Shown in pieces: positions 12,969 to 20,480 of a DNA stretch of 24,313 bases. A program made the position numbers and the translations under genes. Position 1 is the stretch's first letter; the number at the start of each line of letters is the position of its first letter. The notes beneath the pieces were generated by a model, which searched no databases, had not been told where the DNA came from, and was given only the letters and a program-made list of their open reading frames with translations. The DNA is from Halobacteriales archaeon QH_8_67_36 (GTDB lineage Archaea; Halobacteriota; Halobacteria; Halobacteriales; Haloarculaceae): positions 1-24,313 of the forward strand of contig PXQZ01000100.1 in NCBI GenBank assembly GCA_003021755.1. The letters run 5' to 3'.

Positions 12969-13844
12969 TTCATCGGACTTGGTGCGATGGGTGCACCGAT
13001 GGCGTGGAACCTCGACGAGGCGGGTTTGGACCTCGTCGTCTACAACCGGACGACGGACCGCGAACAGCCCTTCGCGGAGGCGGGCGTCTCGGTCGCCGAC
13101 TCGCCAAAGCACCTGACGGAGCAGGCCGACGTGGTCTGTTGTATCGTCAGCAACGGCGACGCGGTGGCCGAACTGCTCGAACGCGACCTCGGCGTCCTGG
13201 AGGGCGTCGACGAGGACACCATCGTGGTCCAGATGAGTACCATCGGCTACGCGGAGACGATGGCCGCCGCCGATCTCATCACCGAGGCCGGGGCGCAGTT
13301 CGTCGACGCGCCGGTCTCCGGGACCGTGGGGCCCGCGGAGGACGGGACCCTCGTCGGCCTGGCCGGCGGCGACGAGTCGGTGGTCGAGGAGGTGCGGCCG
13401 GTGCTCGAAGCGATGTGCGAACCCGTGGTCCACTGCGGCGAGGTGGGCCAGGGGACGAACATGAAACTGTTCATCAATCTCCTGCTCGGAGACGCGATGG
13501 CCGCCTTCGCCGAGGCGCTCGTCTTCGGCCGGACGAACGGGCTCGACGTCGAGGCGATGCGGACCGTCGTCGCCAACGGGGCCCTCGACTGCCCGCTGTT
13601 CGACGTCAAGGGCGGGACCATCAGCGACGGCGACTTCGAGCCGCGCTTCCCCGTCGACTACCAGTTCAAGGACCTCTCACTGGCGCTCGACAGGGCGGGC
13701 GAGACGGGCGCGCCGCTCACACAGACGGCCGCCGCTCGCGAGGCGTTCAGCGCCGCCCGCGCCCGTGGCTACGGCGGCGAGGACATGGCGGCCGTCATAA
13801 AACCGATGGAGGAGACGGCGGGCGTCGAGGCCCGCGAGGAGTGA
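12969..13844 (+). pseudogene. 3-hydroxyisobutyrate dehydrogenase-like gene (MmsB family), 5' end lost
   Basis: Homology begins abruptly at FIGLGAMGAPMAWNL, which in this beta-hydroxyacid dehydrogenase family normally follows the first four to six residues. The NAD(P)-binding motif is GFIGLGAMG; here its first Gly is Arg and there is no start codon in place. Later hallmarks are intact: FVDAPVSGTVGPAEDG (substrate loop) and GQGTNMKLFINLLLGD with the catalytic Lys. The frame stays open upstream through the palindromic block to a GTG at 12792, but that extension is not protein-like. The first in-frame ATG (12987) would cut the nucleotide-binding motif. Such enzymes oxidise 3-hydroxyisobutyrate or related acids. 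I call it 5'-truncated; an alternative start producing a working enzyme seems unlikely. Confidence 0.75.
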
Positions 13845-13863
13845 CGTAGTCATCGAAAGCAGT

Positions 13864-13893
13864 CACACCCGACCGTCGTTCGGTCGGCGTGTG
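13864..13893. terminator. Hairpin between convergent genes
   Basis: CACACCCGACCG pairs with CGGTCGGCGTGTG across a short loop, with one bulge. It lies in the 66-nt gap between the stops of the convergent dehydrogenase and hydrolase genes. It has no T-tract, so it is a plausible but unproven bidirectional terminator. Confidence 0.4.
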
Positions 13894-13910
13894 GCCGTTC
13901 GATCGTCACG

Positions 13911-14575
13911 TCACAGTTCGAACGTCTCGTCGCCCCCGAGGACGACCGGTTCGGCGTCGCTGCCGGTCGCTCTCACCTCGCGGACGAAGTCGTCCGTGTC
14001 GATTTCGAGTATCGGCATGGTGTCGTAGTGCATCGGGAAGGCGTAGTCCACGTCGAGCCAGTCGGCGGCGATGGCCGCCTGCATCGGCCCCATGGTGAAG
14101 TGGTCGCCGGCCGGGAGCGCGGCGGCGTCGGGTTCGAGATACGGCCCGATGACCTCACGCATCTCGGTCATCAGCCCGGTGTCGCCGGCGTGGTAGAACG
14201 TCGTCGACTCGGCGTCGCTGACCTGCGTCGGCTCCGTATCCGAGACGACGTAGCCTGCGGGCATCCCGCCGGTGGCGCCGTAGCTCGTCTCGATGCCGTT
14301 CGAGTGGTCAGCCCGGTGCATCGTGACGAAGGCGTCACCGAGTTCGACCGTGCCGCCGAGGTTGAACCCGATAGTGTCCTGAACGCCGAAGTTGTCCTCG
14401 CAGTATTCGACGAGTTCCGGCGTGGAGACGACCGTCGTCCCAGTGTAGCGGTCCACGTCGCCGATGTGATCGGCGTGGCCGTGGGTCAACAGGACGTAGT
14501 CCGGGTCCAGTTCCTCCGGGTCCTGTCGTCGACGCTGACGTGCCAGGTGGAGTGGCCGTGCCAGGTAAGCTCCAT
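13911..14575 (-). pseudogene. UPF0173-type metallo-beta-lactamase hydrolase with internal deletion
   Basis: The start at 14575 gives MELTWHGHSTWHVSVDD, the typical N-terminus of UPF0173 metal-dependent hydrolases, but the frame then hits a stop after a further dozen residues. In another frame the sequence DPEELDPDYVLLTHGHADHI resumes near 14519 and runs to the TGA at 13911. It carries the metal-binding HGHADH box, HAGDTGLM and FPMHYDT motifs. In relatives about 16-17 residues (containing an IDPFF-like segment) lie between the two parts, so I infer a deletion of about 50 bases, not a multiple of three, near 14520-14525. As written, the product is broken. The second half alone (192 residues from a TTG) lacks the first strands of the fold. 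Confidence 0.82.
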
Positions 14576-14631
14576 GATTCGTCGCTCACTACTCGGCGCG
14601 GCCACTTAACCGCTACACCGGAGAGCGTCTT

Positions 14632-14895
14632 TCAGTCGAACACTGTGAGGCGCGTCGGCTTGCCCTGGGCGTACCGAACCCACCGGCGCATGTGCCTGTT
14701 CAGCGCCCAGAACAGGACCACGACCATGCCGACGAGAGCGGTGAGCAACACGACACCGAGTACGAGCGGGTCCGCCGCCGGCAGTCCGACGAGCGCGATA
14801 ACGGTCGCGACGAGCGCCATCTCCAGGGCGGTGCGGATGCCCGGGAGGACGAATCCCGGCGACGGGAGCGAATTGCCAGACGTGTCTTCGGCCAT
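14632..14895 (-). CDS. Small two-helix membrane protein, unknown function
   Basis: This encodes 87 residues. A short polar N-terminus is followed by two membrane helices, about residues 23-41 (TALEMALVATVIALVGLP) and 44-65 (PLVLGVVLLTALVGMVVVLFWA). A basic stretch follows (NRHMRRWVRYAQGKPTRL), which would face the cytoplasm. An AT-containing box near 14916-14924 (minus strand CGCTAAGTA) lies 21-29 nt before the start. It is divergent from the htrA gene. I recognise no named family. Confidence 0.6.
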   Translation of the reverse strand: MAEDTSGNSLPSPGFVLPGIRTALEMALVATVIALVGLPAADPLVLGVVLLTALVGMVVVLFWALNRHMRRWVRYAQGKPTRLTVFD

Positions 14896-14945
14896 ACCTT
14901 CCGTTCGTGAGCCGCCTACTTAGCGATTGTCGCCACGGGCCGTGG

Positions 14946-14952
14946 GTTTATT
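14946..14952 (+). promoter_or_regulatory. TATA-like box abutting the htrA coding sequence
   Basis: GTTTATT would be a good TATA box, but the coding sequence of the mature protease begins only 3 nt later (SLATAGC). Normally the start codon would lie about 25-30 nt downstream. This crowding supports a deletion that removed the start and signal peptide. Confidence 0.45.
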
Positions 14953-16007
14953 CACTCGCTACGGCGGGTTGTCAGGCGCTGTCGACAGGGACGGGCCAGT
15001 CCGGCGACGCCACCACCACAGGGTCGACGGCGGCGACCGAGGACCAACCACAGGACAGCGGCGGGGACTCCGTCTACACCGACGTTTACGACGAGGTGGC
15101 CGACGCCGTCGTCTCTATCGAGGTGTACGACGGGACCGGACGGCCCGCCTCCGGCAGCGGGTTCCTGCTCAGCGGGCAGCACATCGTCACCAACGAGCAC
15201 GTCGTCGACGCCGGGGACACCGTTTACGTCCGGTACGCCGGCACCGACTGGCGCGAGGTCACCGTCGTCGGTTCGGACGTCTACAGCGACCTGGCGGTCA
15301 TCGGCACGACGGACGTGCCCGACTCGACCGAACCGCTGTCGTGGGCGAGCGCCACGCCGTCCATCGGGACCCGCGTCGTCGCCATCGGGAACCCCTTCGG
15401 TCTCTCGGGCTCCGTCTCCGAGGGCATCGTCAGCGGCGTCGACCGGACGCTCCGGGGCGCGAACGACTTCTCCATCGCCGCCGGCATCCAGACCGACGCG
15501 GCCGTCAACCCGGGCAACAGCGGCGGGCCGCTGGTCGACCTCGACGGCGACGTGCTGGGCGTCATCAACTCCGGCGGCGGCGACAACGTCGGCTTTGCCA
15601 TCTCCGCCGAACTGGCAAAGCGAGTGGTTCCCGCTCTCATCGCTGACGGCTCCTACGACCACCCATACATGGGCGTCGGGCTCTCGAACGTCTCGCCGCT
15701 CATCGCCCGGGCCAACGACCTCGACCGGGCCTCGGGCGTCTACATCAACTCCGTCGTACCTGACGGTCCCGCGGACGGCGTGCTCGAAGGGAGCACCGGG
15801 ACGGCGACTGTGGACGGCACCGAAGTCAGCACCGGCGGGGACGTGGTCCGGCGGCTCGACGACACGCCGACGCCCACCCGTCAGGACCTGGCGACGTATC
15901 TCGCCTTGGAGACCAGCCCGGGCGACACGCTGGCCGTCACTGTCCAGCGCGACGGCAGTCGGCAGACGGTCAGTATCACGCTCGGGACCCGACCCGCGCC
16001 GCCGTAG
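14953..16007 (+). pseudogene. DegP/HtrA-like serine protease lipoprotein, 5' end missing
   Basis: From SLATAGCQALSTGTG onward this is a trypsin-like protease with a PDZ domain. In the open frame from the GTG at 14907, the catalytic triad is His98 (TNEHVV), Asp128 (YSDLAV) and Ser205 (NPGNSGGPL). The PDZ part covers about residues 250-362 (YMGVGLSNVSP onward). ATAGC is a lipobox preceded by only a few hydrophobic residues; the basic or twin-arginine start and most of the hydrophobic core are absent. The upstream frame (MSRLLSDCRHGPWVY) is not signal-like and overlaps the likely promoter. I infer loss of perhaps 70-80 bases. If GTG 14907 is used, a cytoplasmic protease could still be made. In relatives it performs protein quality control outside the membrane. 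Confidence 0.78.
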
Positions 16008-16011
16008 CGGG

Positions 16012-16465
16012 TCAACCGAGCGCGAGAAAGCGGTAGTTCAACACCGCGGCGGAGGCCACCTACGGGAGATACGGAGCGACGACGAGCCCCGCCGTGCGGT
16101 CGATGGCGGCGGAAGGCGACGGCCGCCGGTCAACAGGAGGAACGCGGCGATGACGGCCGGCGCCAGAGCGAGGTTCTGCGCCCGGAAAGGCGGGCGTCCA
16201 CGCGACGTCGAACGCCGTTTGTGCGCCGAACAGCCCCGGAGCGAGCCGTCAAGCGGTCCGCCCGCTATACAGCGCGACCCCCAACAACGAAAACAGCAAC
16301 GGCCAGACGACGCCGAGGAGCCATGGCGGCGGGCTTAGTGAGCGACTGGGACCAGGCCGACCCGGGCCCGCCCAGCGCGGCCGGCGCGCTGCCGACGAGA
16401 TCGCCGAGGGCGACGGCGCCGAGGATACCGGGGACGTCGTCACGGTCGAGTGACGCGGAGGCCAT
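16012..16465 (-). pseudogene. TspO/MBR family membrane protein, decayed pseudogene
   Basis: Fragments of one TspO-like protein appear in different minus-strand frames, in order: LDRDDVPGILGAVALGDLVG and SAWSQSLTKPA (from about 16450), then PPPWLLGVVWPLLFSLLGVA in a second frame, then LFGAQTAFDVAWTPAF, then IDRTAGLVVAPYLP, an in-frame TAG where TspO has Trp, and VASAAVLNYRFLALG to the stop at 16012. At least three frameshifts, a nonsense codon and several unusual substitutions show long decay. Intact TspO proteins have five membrane helices and bind porphyrins or other hydrophobic ligands. It converges on htrA with a 4-nt gap between the stops. Confidence 0.85.
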
Positions 16466-16508
16466 CGTATCGAGCCGTTGCACCGCTCACGGGGAATCGC
16501 TACGGTCG

Positions 16509-16694
16509 CTACAGCCACCGGCGTGCAACGACATGTGCAACGGTCATCGGTATCGTGACCCAGAGGACGACGGAGACGACAGTCCGGGCCGTCAGCGTCG
16601 GGCTGACGAGTTCGGCATAAAAGACTAGCGCGCCGACAGCGAGAACACCGACGACTGTAGCGACGTACTCCGGGTCGGTCCGATCGGTAGACAC
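16509..16694 (-). CDS. Small two-helix membrane protein, unknown function
   Basis: This encodes 61 residues from a GTG start. It has two hydrophobic helices, about residues 9-29 (YVATVVGVLAVGALVFYAELV) and 37-56 (RTVVSVVLWVTIPMTVAHVV). A TTTCTTTTC element lies about 27 nt upstream. It is 43 nt upstream of the decayed TspO gene on the same strand and may once have been cotranscribed with it. I recognise no named family. Confidence 0.5.
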   Translation of the reverse strand: MSTDRTDPEYVATVVGVLAVGALVFYAELVSPTLTARTVVSVVLWVTIPMTVAHVVARRWL

Positions 16695-16743
16695 ACCGGA
16701 CAGTCGTCGTCCGGACGAAAAGAAACTGTCCCCAGTGTAGCGT

Positions 16744-17661
16744 TTACTCCAGCGGCTCGGCGGCGTCGCATTCGACGAGCGGGTCGGCGTTGTCGGCCGG
16801 CAGCGTCACCACGTCGTCCGTCGAGAGGTCATAAGAGCGCTGGTCGACGCCGAAAATCTCACCTACGTCGTCGGTGATGCGGACGGTCTTGCGGTCCACG
16901 TCGGCGTCCGTCGGCTCCGGGTCGGCCGCCGGTGTCGCCGGGCCGTCGTCCACCGCCGAGAGCGCCTCCCCGGCCGGCCGGTCGGCCGACTCGTCCGCCG
17001 CGTTCGGGTCGCCGGTGGGCACGCCAGTCGCCTCGGCCGTCTCCGTTCCGCCGGGGGGCTCCGTGGCGTCGTCGCTCGGCGCCGTGGCGCCGTTGCCGCC
17101 GCCCATGATATCGGCCGCGTCGACCGACGGCTCGCTGTCCGTCGGCTGCGCGGGGTCGGCCGGCTCGGCGGGGTCCGGTAACGGGTCCGTGGGTTCCGCT
17201 CCTGCCGGGTCGGAACCGGTCGATGTCGGCGCCGTCGTTTCCGTCTCGCCGTCTCCGACGGCGCCGGTCGGCGCCTCGCCGGCGACCACGTCGAGGACGT
17301 GGGCCCGGTTCCCCTCGATGGCCTCGACCATCGTCTCGAACAGCTCCCGCTCCTCCCGTGTCAGCCCGTCGTCTTCCGTCGGCATGTCGGCGGCCGCCAG
17401 CGACGCCATCTTGACGATTTTGCCGACGCGGCGCTCGTAGACGGCCTCGACGGTCCGTTCGGCCGTCTTGATGTCGTCCGTGAGCCGGTTGACTTCCGGG
17501 GAGTCGAAGGGGTCGTCGGCGCGCTCGGCGGCCCGGTCGCGCTCCTCGCGTAGCTGTGCGACGAACTGGCCGGCCTCCTCGTAGAAGGTCGCGCGAAGCT
17601 GCTGTAGCTGGTCGGTCTGGCGCTCGCGTGACTGGACCGACTGGAGTTCGTCGAGTTTCAT
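16744..17661 (-). CDS. Archaeal GINS complex subunit (Gins51-type)
   Basis: This encodes 305 residues. The N-terminal part (about 1-125) is the helical GINS A domain: MKLDELQSVQSRERQTDQLQ, FYEEAGQFVAQLREERDRAA and VEAVYERRVGKIVKMASLAA. A long Pro/Thr/Asp/Glu-rich disordered linker follows (about 126-255), as is usual in haloarchaeal members. The C-terminal 50 residues (KTVRITDDVGEIFGVDQRSY) form the small B domain. GINS ties the MCM helicase to other replisome parts at the fork. The start overlaps the priS stop by 4 nt (ATGA, 17658-17661), so translation is coupled to primase. This priS-GINS pairing is well known in archaea. Confidence 0.87.
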   Translation of the reverse strand: MKLDELQSVQSRERQTDQLQQLRATFYEEAGQFVAQLREERDRAAERADDPFDSPEVNRLTDDIKTAERTVEAVYERRVGKIVKMASLAAADMPTEDDGLTREERELFETMVEAIEGNRAHVLDVVAGEAPTGAVGDGETETTAPTSTGSDPAGAEPTDPLPDPAEPADPAQPTDSEPSVDAADIMGGGNGATAPSDDATEPPGGTETAEATGVPTGDPNAADESADRPAGEALSAVDDGPATPAADPEPTDADVDRKTVRITDDVGEIFGVDQRSYDLSTDDVVTLPADNADPLVECDAAEPLE

Positions 17662-18851
17662 TCCTGTGCCTTCCGCGCACGCCCGCGGGCCATGAGGAAC
17701 ACGCCCACGTGCTCCGGTACTGCCTGATGACCCGGCTCCACTGTAAAGCTATCCCCACCGTGCTCCTCGGTGTACAGCTCCACCAGCCCGCCGTCGGTGA
17801 CTTCCACGGCTATCTCGTGGCCCGTAAACGTCTCGGGGACGGCGTCGACCAGCGGGTCGAAGTCGGCCAGTTCGTCCCGGTCGAGCCGCTTGACCTCCAA
17901 TCCGCTCCCGCCATGGAGCGACCCTGGCAGCCGGATGAGCCGGTTCGTGTCGGTGGTCACCGGCTCGTCGATGGGGGCGTTGTCGGCCGCGACGGCCTCC
18001 TGAGCCAGTACCTGCGCTATCCGGTACACCGCCGAGTGGACGTCGATGTTGCCCGCTGCCAGTTCGTCGTAGTTGTCCCGCGCGGCGTTGAGTGCGGCCG
18101 TGGCCTTCCCCTCGCCGATGCGGTCGTACCGCTGGAGGGCCTCGACGGCGTCGGCTTCGTCCATCTCCAACCACCCGTCGAACTGCGAGAGGACGTGCCG
18201 GTGCGCACGGGCGCCCCAGCCGCCGTCGGTCGGCAGGGTCCGCTTCTCCGCCGGGCTCGAACGGCCGGCCGTCCCGGCGACCGTCTCGACCTCGACGAGT
18301 TCGTCGAACTCCAGCCCGATGCCGCGGACGTAGTCGACGATCTCCCGGCGGGCGTCCCGTTCCAGCCCGCGAATCCGCTCGTCGCGGACGTGGACGTGGT
18401 ACCCCCGACCGCCCGAGAAGACGACCGTCGTATCCCCGAAACCGAAGTCGTCGTCGATGAAATCCAGCAGCCGCATGAGCGCGTCCTTGCACTTCCCGAG
18501 CATCTCCGCGTAGCTGTCCTCGCCCAGCACGACCGACGGGAGGTGGTCGGCGTCGAGGTCGAAGACGAGGTCGGAGTCACGCCACCCCTTATCGCCCATC
18601 GTCGAGGCGCTGGGATCGTCGTAGCGACCCGCCGAGAAGTAGATGTGTCGGGGCTTCCTGCGCGCCAGGAAGTCCTCGATGTTGCCGAGGTCGAGCAGCG
18701 ACCGGTGGCGGACCATCGTCTCTCCGGGGCCCTCCGTCCACGGGATGAAGCCCCACTCGCGTTCGTTCGCGGCCGGCGGTGGCGTTATCGGCGACCGCCG
18801 ATAGTGGTCACCGAAACGACCGCGCAGATACTCGCGGGTCCGCTCGTCCAT
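17658..18851 (-). CDS. priS: DNA primase small (catalytic) subunit PriS
   Basis: This 397-residue archaeal/eukaryotic-type primase makes primers for replication, together with PriL (not in this window). The catalytic acidic motif is LVFDLDAD (95-102, with Asp98 and Asp100). The second active-site motif is SGGRGYHVHV (146-155). A later nucleotide-contacting motif is RLIRLPGSLHGGSG (about 305-318). The N-terminus, YLRGRFGDHYRRS, matches the family. A TATA-like box (18873-18883) lies about 26 nt upstream of the ATG at 18851. The stop overlaps the GINS start. Length and motifs are complete. Confidence 0.95.
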   Translation of the reverse strand: MDERTREYLRGRFGDHYRRSPITPPPAANEREWGFIPWTEGPGETMVRHRSLLDLGNIEDFLARRKPRHIYFSAGRYDDPSASTMGDKGWRDSDLVFDLDADHLPSVVLGEDSYAEMLGKCKDALMRLLDFIDDDFGFGDTTVVFSGGRGYHVHVRDERIRGLERDARREIVDYVRGIGLEFDELVEVETVAGTAGRSSPAEKRTLPTDGGWGARAHRHVLSQFDGWLEMDEADAVEALQRYDRIGEGKATAALNAARDNYDELAAGNIDVHSAVYRIAQVLAQEAVAADNAPIDEPVTTDTNRLIRLPGSLHGGSGLEVKRLDRDELADFDPLVDAVPETFTGHEIAVEVTDGGLVELYTEEHGGDSFTVEPGHQAVPEHVGVFLMARGRARKAQE

Positions 18852-18872
18852 CGGACAGTGGTTGGACGGAGC

Positions 18873-18883
18873 GGTTCAAAAGG
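18873..18883 (-). promoter_or_regulatory. TATA-like box for the priS-GINS operon
   Basis: On the minus strand CCTTTTGAACC lies 22-32 nt before the priS ATG. It resembles the box in front of the epimerase gene (GGCTTTTGA). Confidence 0.45.
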
Positions 18884-18927
18884 GTTCTCGTCTCGGGGCT
18901 ATCGGCAGCCGAACAGTCCGGGCGACC

Positions 18928-18946
18928 GGTAGGAGCCGTTCCTACC
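18928..18946. terminator. Hairpin downstream of the GNAT gene
   Basis: GGTAGGA (18928-18934) pairs perfectly with TCCTACC (18940-18946) around a 5-nt loop. It lies 24 nt past the GNAT stop and upstream of the priS promoter, so it could end GNAT transcription. No T-tract follows in the minus direction; treat it as tentative. Confidence 0.35.
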
Positions 18947-18969
18947 TTACAGGAACTCCCCGGCTGCCG

Positions 18970-19449
18970 TCATCCTCGCAGAAACTTCGAGAGCTTGTCG
19001 GTGATGGAGTCGTCGCCGAGTTTCAGGTAGAAGGCGTCGCCGCCGTCCTCATAGTAGTTGTCGATACGCCGGCGGATTTCGAAGCCGATGTGCTGGTAGA
19101 AGTGGATCGCCTCCTCGTTCGTCGCGCGGGCGTGGCACGTGACGGAGCCGTAGTCCTCGCTGACGCGGGCCACGAGACGTTTTCCGAAGCCGTGACCGCG
19201 GTAGTCGGCGTCGACGGCGAGAAAGAGGATATAGCCGTCCCGGCGGACCGCGGCGAAGCCGACGAGGGCGTCGGCCGCGCGGTCGATGTAGAGGTAGACC
19301 GTCGAGCGGCGGTAGGCACTGCGGAAGAAGCCGCGTCGCTGACGGAGGACACCCTCGGAGCGACGGATGTCCTCCTTGAGCTGCCACGCTGCGTCGACGT
19401 ACTCGTCGCTGCTCCGGTCGACGACCTGTGTCTCTACGTTGACGCTCAC
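18970..19449 (-). CDS. GNAT family N-acetyltransferase
   Basis: This encodes 159 residues from a GTG start. The acetyl-CoA-binding core is ILFLAVDADYRGHGFGKRLV (V-D-x-x-Y-R-G-H-G-x-G-K), followed by TCHARATNEEAIHFYQHIGF, the typical motif B of RimI-like acetyltransferases. The substrate may be a protein N-terminus, a small metabolite or an antibiotic-like amine; sequence alone does not say. A TATA-like AATTATGG (19476-19483 on the minus strand) lies about 30 nt upstream. It is divergent from the DUF502 gene, sharing the intergenic region. Confidence 0.85.
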   Translation of the reverse strand: MSVNVETQVVDRSSDEYVDAAWQLKEDIRRSEGVLRQRRGFFRSAYRRSTVYLYIDRAADALVGFAAVRRDGYILFLAVDADYRGHGFGKRLVARVSEDYGSVTCHARATNEEAIHFYQHIGFEIRRRIDNYYEDGGDAFYLKLGDDSITDKLSKFLRG

Positions 19450-19506
19450 TGCCAGAGTGATAAGGCTGGCGTACCCATAATTCCACCGCCCGACACCCCG
19501 CCGGGG

Positions 19507-19516
19507 TATTTTTATC
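19507..19516 (+). promoter_or_regulatory. TATA box for the DUF502 gene
   Basis: TATTTTTATC lies about 28 nt before the ATG at 19539, one of the clearest TATA boxes in the window. Confidence 0.6.
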
Positions 19517-19538
19517 GCTCCCTGTCGTCTACGCTTCC

Positions 19539-20456
19539 ATGTCAGATACGCCTGGGATAGACCAGCTCCCGTCGCCGTCGGTCAGGGCGACGGCCAGGCA
19601 GGCGTTCCTGGCCGGCTTCGCGCTGACCATTCCGCTGTTCGTGACGCTGCTGGTCATCGGCTTCGTCGTCAACTCGCTGTCGAACGTGCTCGACCCTGTC
19701 GTTGCGTTCGCCTTTCGGCTGAGCGGCTCCCGGCTCCAGCCGTCTGAGACGCCGCCGTTCGTCCTGAAGCTGGTCGCGTTGACGGTACTGCTTGTGACCG
19801 TCTTCTGTATCGGACTCGTCTCGGAACGCCACTCGGGGCGGGGACGCATCGAGTCAGTGTTCGACGCCACGATGGAACGGATTCCCGGTATCGGGTCGAT
19901 ATACACCAGTTTCGACGAGATGAGTCGGATGCTGCTCGACAGCGATACCCAGTCGTTCCAGGAGGTCGTCCTCATCGAGCATCCGACGGCCGACGCCTAC
20001 ACGATGGCGTTCGTCACCGCAAACACGCCCGAGTCCATCGAGCAAGTGACCGGCCACTCGGAGATGGTGACGGTGTTCATGCCGATGGCGCCGAACCCGG
20101 TGATGGGCGGCCACGTCGTCCACCTCCCGACCGATCGGGTGTACGACGTGGACATGACCGTCGAAGAGGGGCTTCGCTCCATCGTCACCAGCGGCGTCGC
20201 CATCGGCGAGGGGGAGCCACACGCCTCGCTGGGCGAGAGCGGAACGACCACCGGCACCGGCTATCCCCAGGCGCACGGGTTCCACGCCGGCGGGGACCAC
20301 CGCGAGCCGACCCCGCGAACGGACGAGTCGGACCGCGAGTCGGCCTATGCCGACGACACCGACCACCCGGATGCGTTCGACCGGCAGGACGGCACCCTCG
20401 GCTCGGAGACCGACACTCCCTCGGATATCGAACCGACAGAGGAGGAACAGAGTTAG
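19539..20456 (+). CDS. DUF502 family membrane protein
   Basis: This encodes 305 residues. Two membrane helices lie near the N-terminus (about 25-48, FLAGFALTIPLFVTLLVIGF; and about 72-94, VLKLVALTVLLVTVFCIGLV), as in DUF502 proteins. A conserved-looking soluble domain follows, with RIPGIGSIYTSFDEMSRMLL and a VFMPMAPNPVMGGHVVHLP segment that is typical of the family. The last 80 residues are highly acidic and Gly/Thr-rich, probably disordered, as is common in haloarchaea. Function is unknown; family members occur in bacteria, archaea and plants. A strong TATA box precedes it, and the DoxX-like gene follows after 24 nt, probably cotranscribed. Confidence 0.85.
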   Translation: MSDTPGIDQLPSPSVRATARQAFLAGFALTIPLFVTLLVIGFVVNSLSNVLDPVVAFAFRLSGSRLQPSETPPFVLKLVALTVLLVTVFCIGLVSERHSGRGRIESVFDATMERIPGIGSIYTSFDEMSRMLLDSDTQSFQEVVLIEHPTADAYTMAFVTANTPESIEQVTGHSEMVTVFMPMAPNPVMGGHVVHLPTDRVYDVDMTVEEGLRSIVTSGVAIGEGEPHASLGESGTTTGTGYPQAHGFHAGGDHREPTPRTDESDRESAYADDTDHPDAFDRQDGTLGSETDTPSDIEPTEEEQS

Positions 20457-20480
20457 GTAACTGCCATCGCTACGTCGCGT

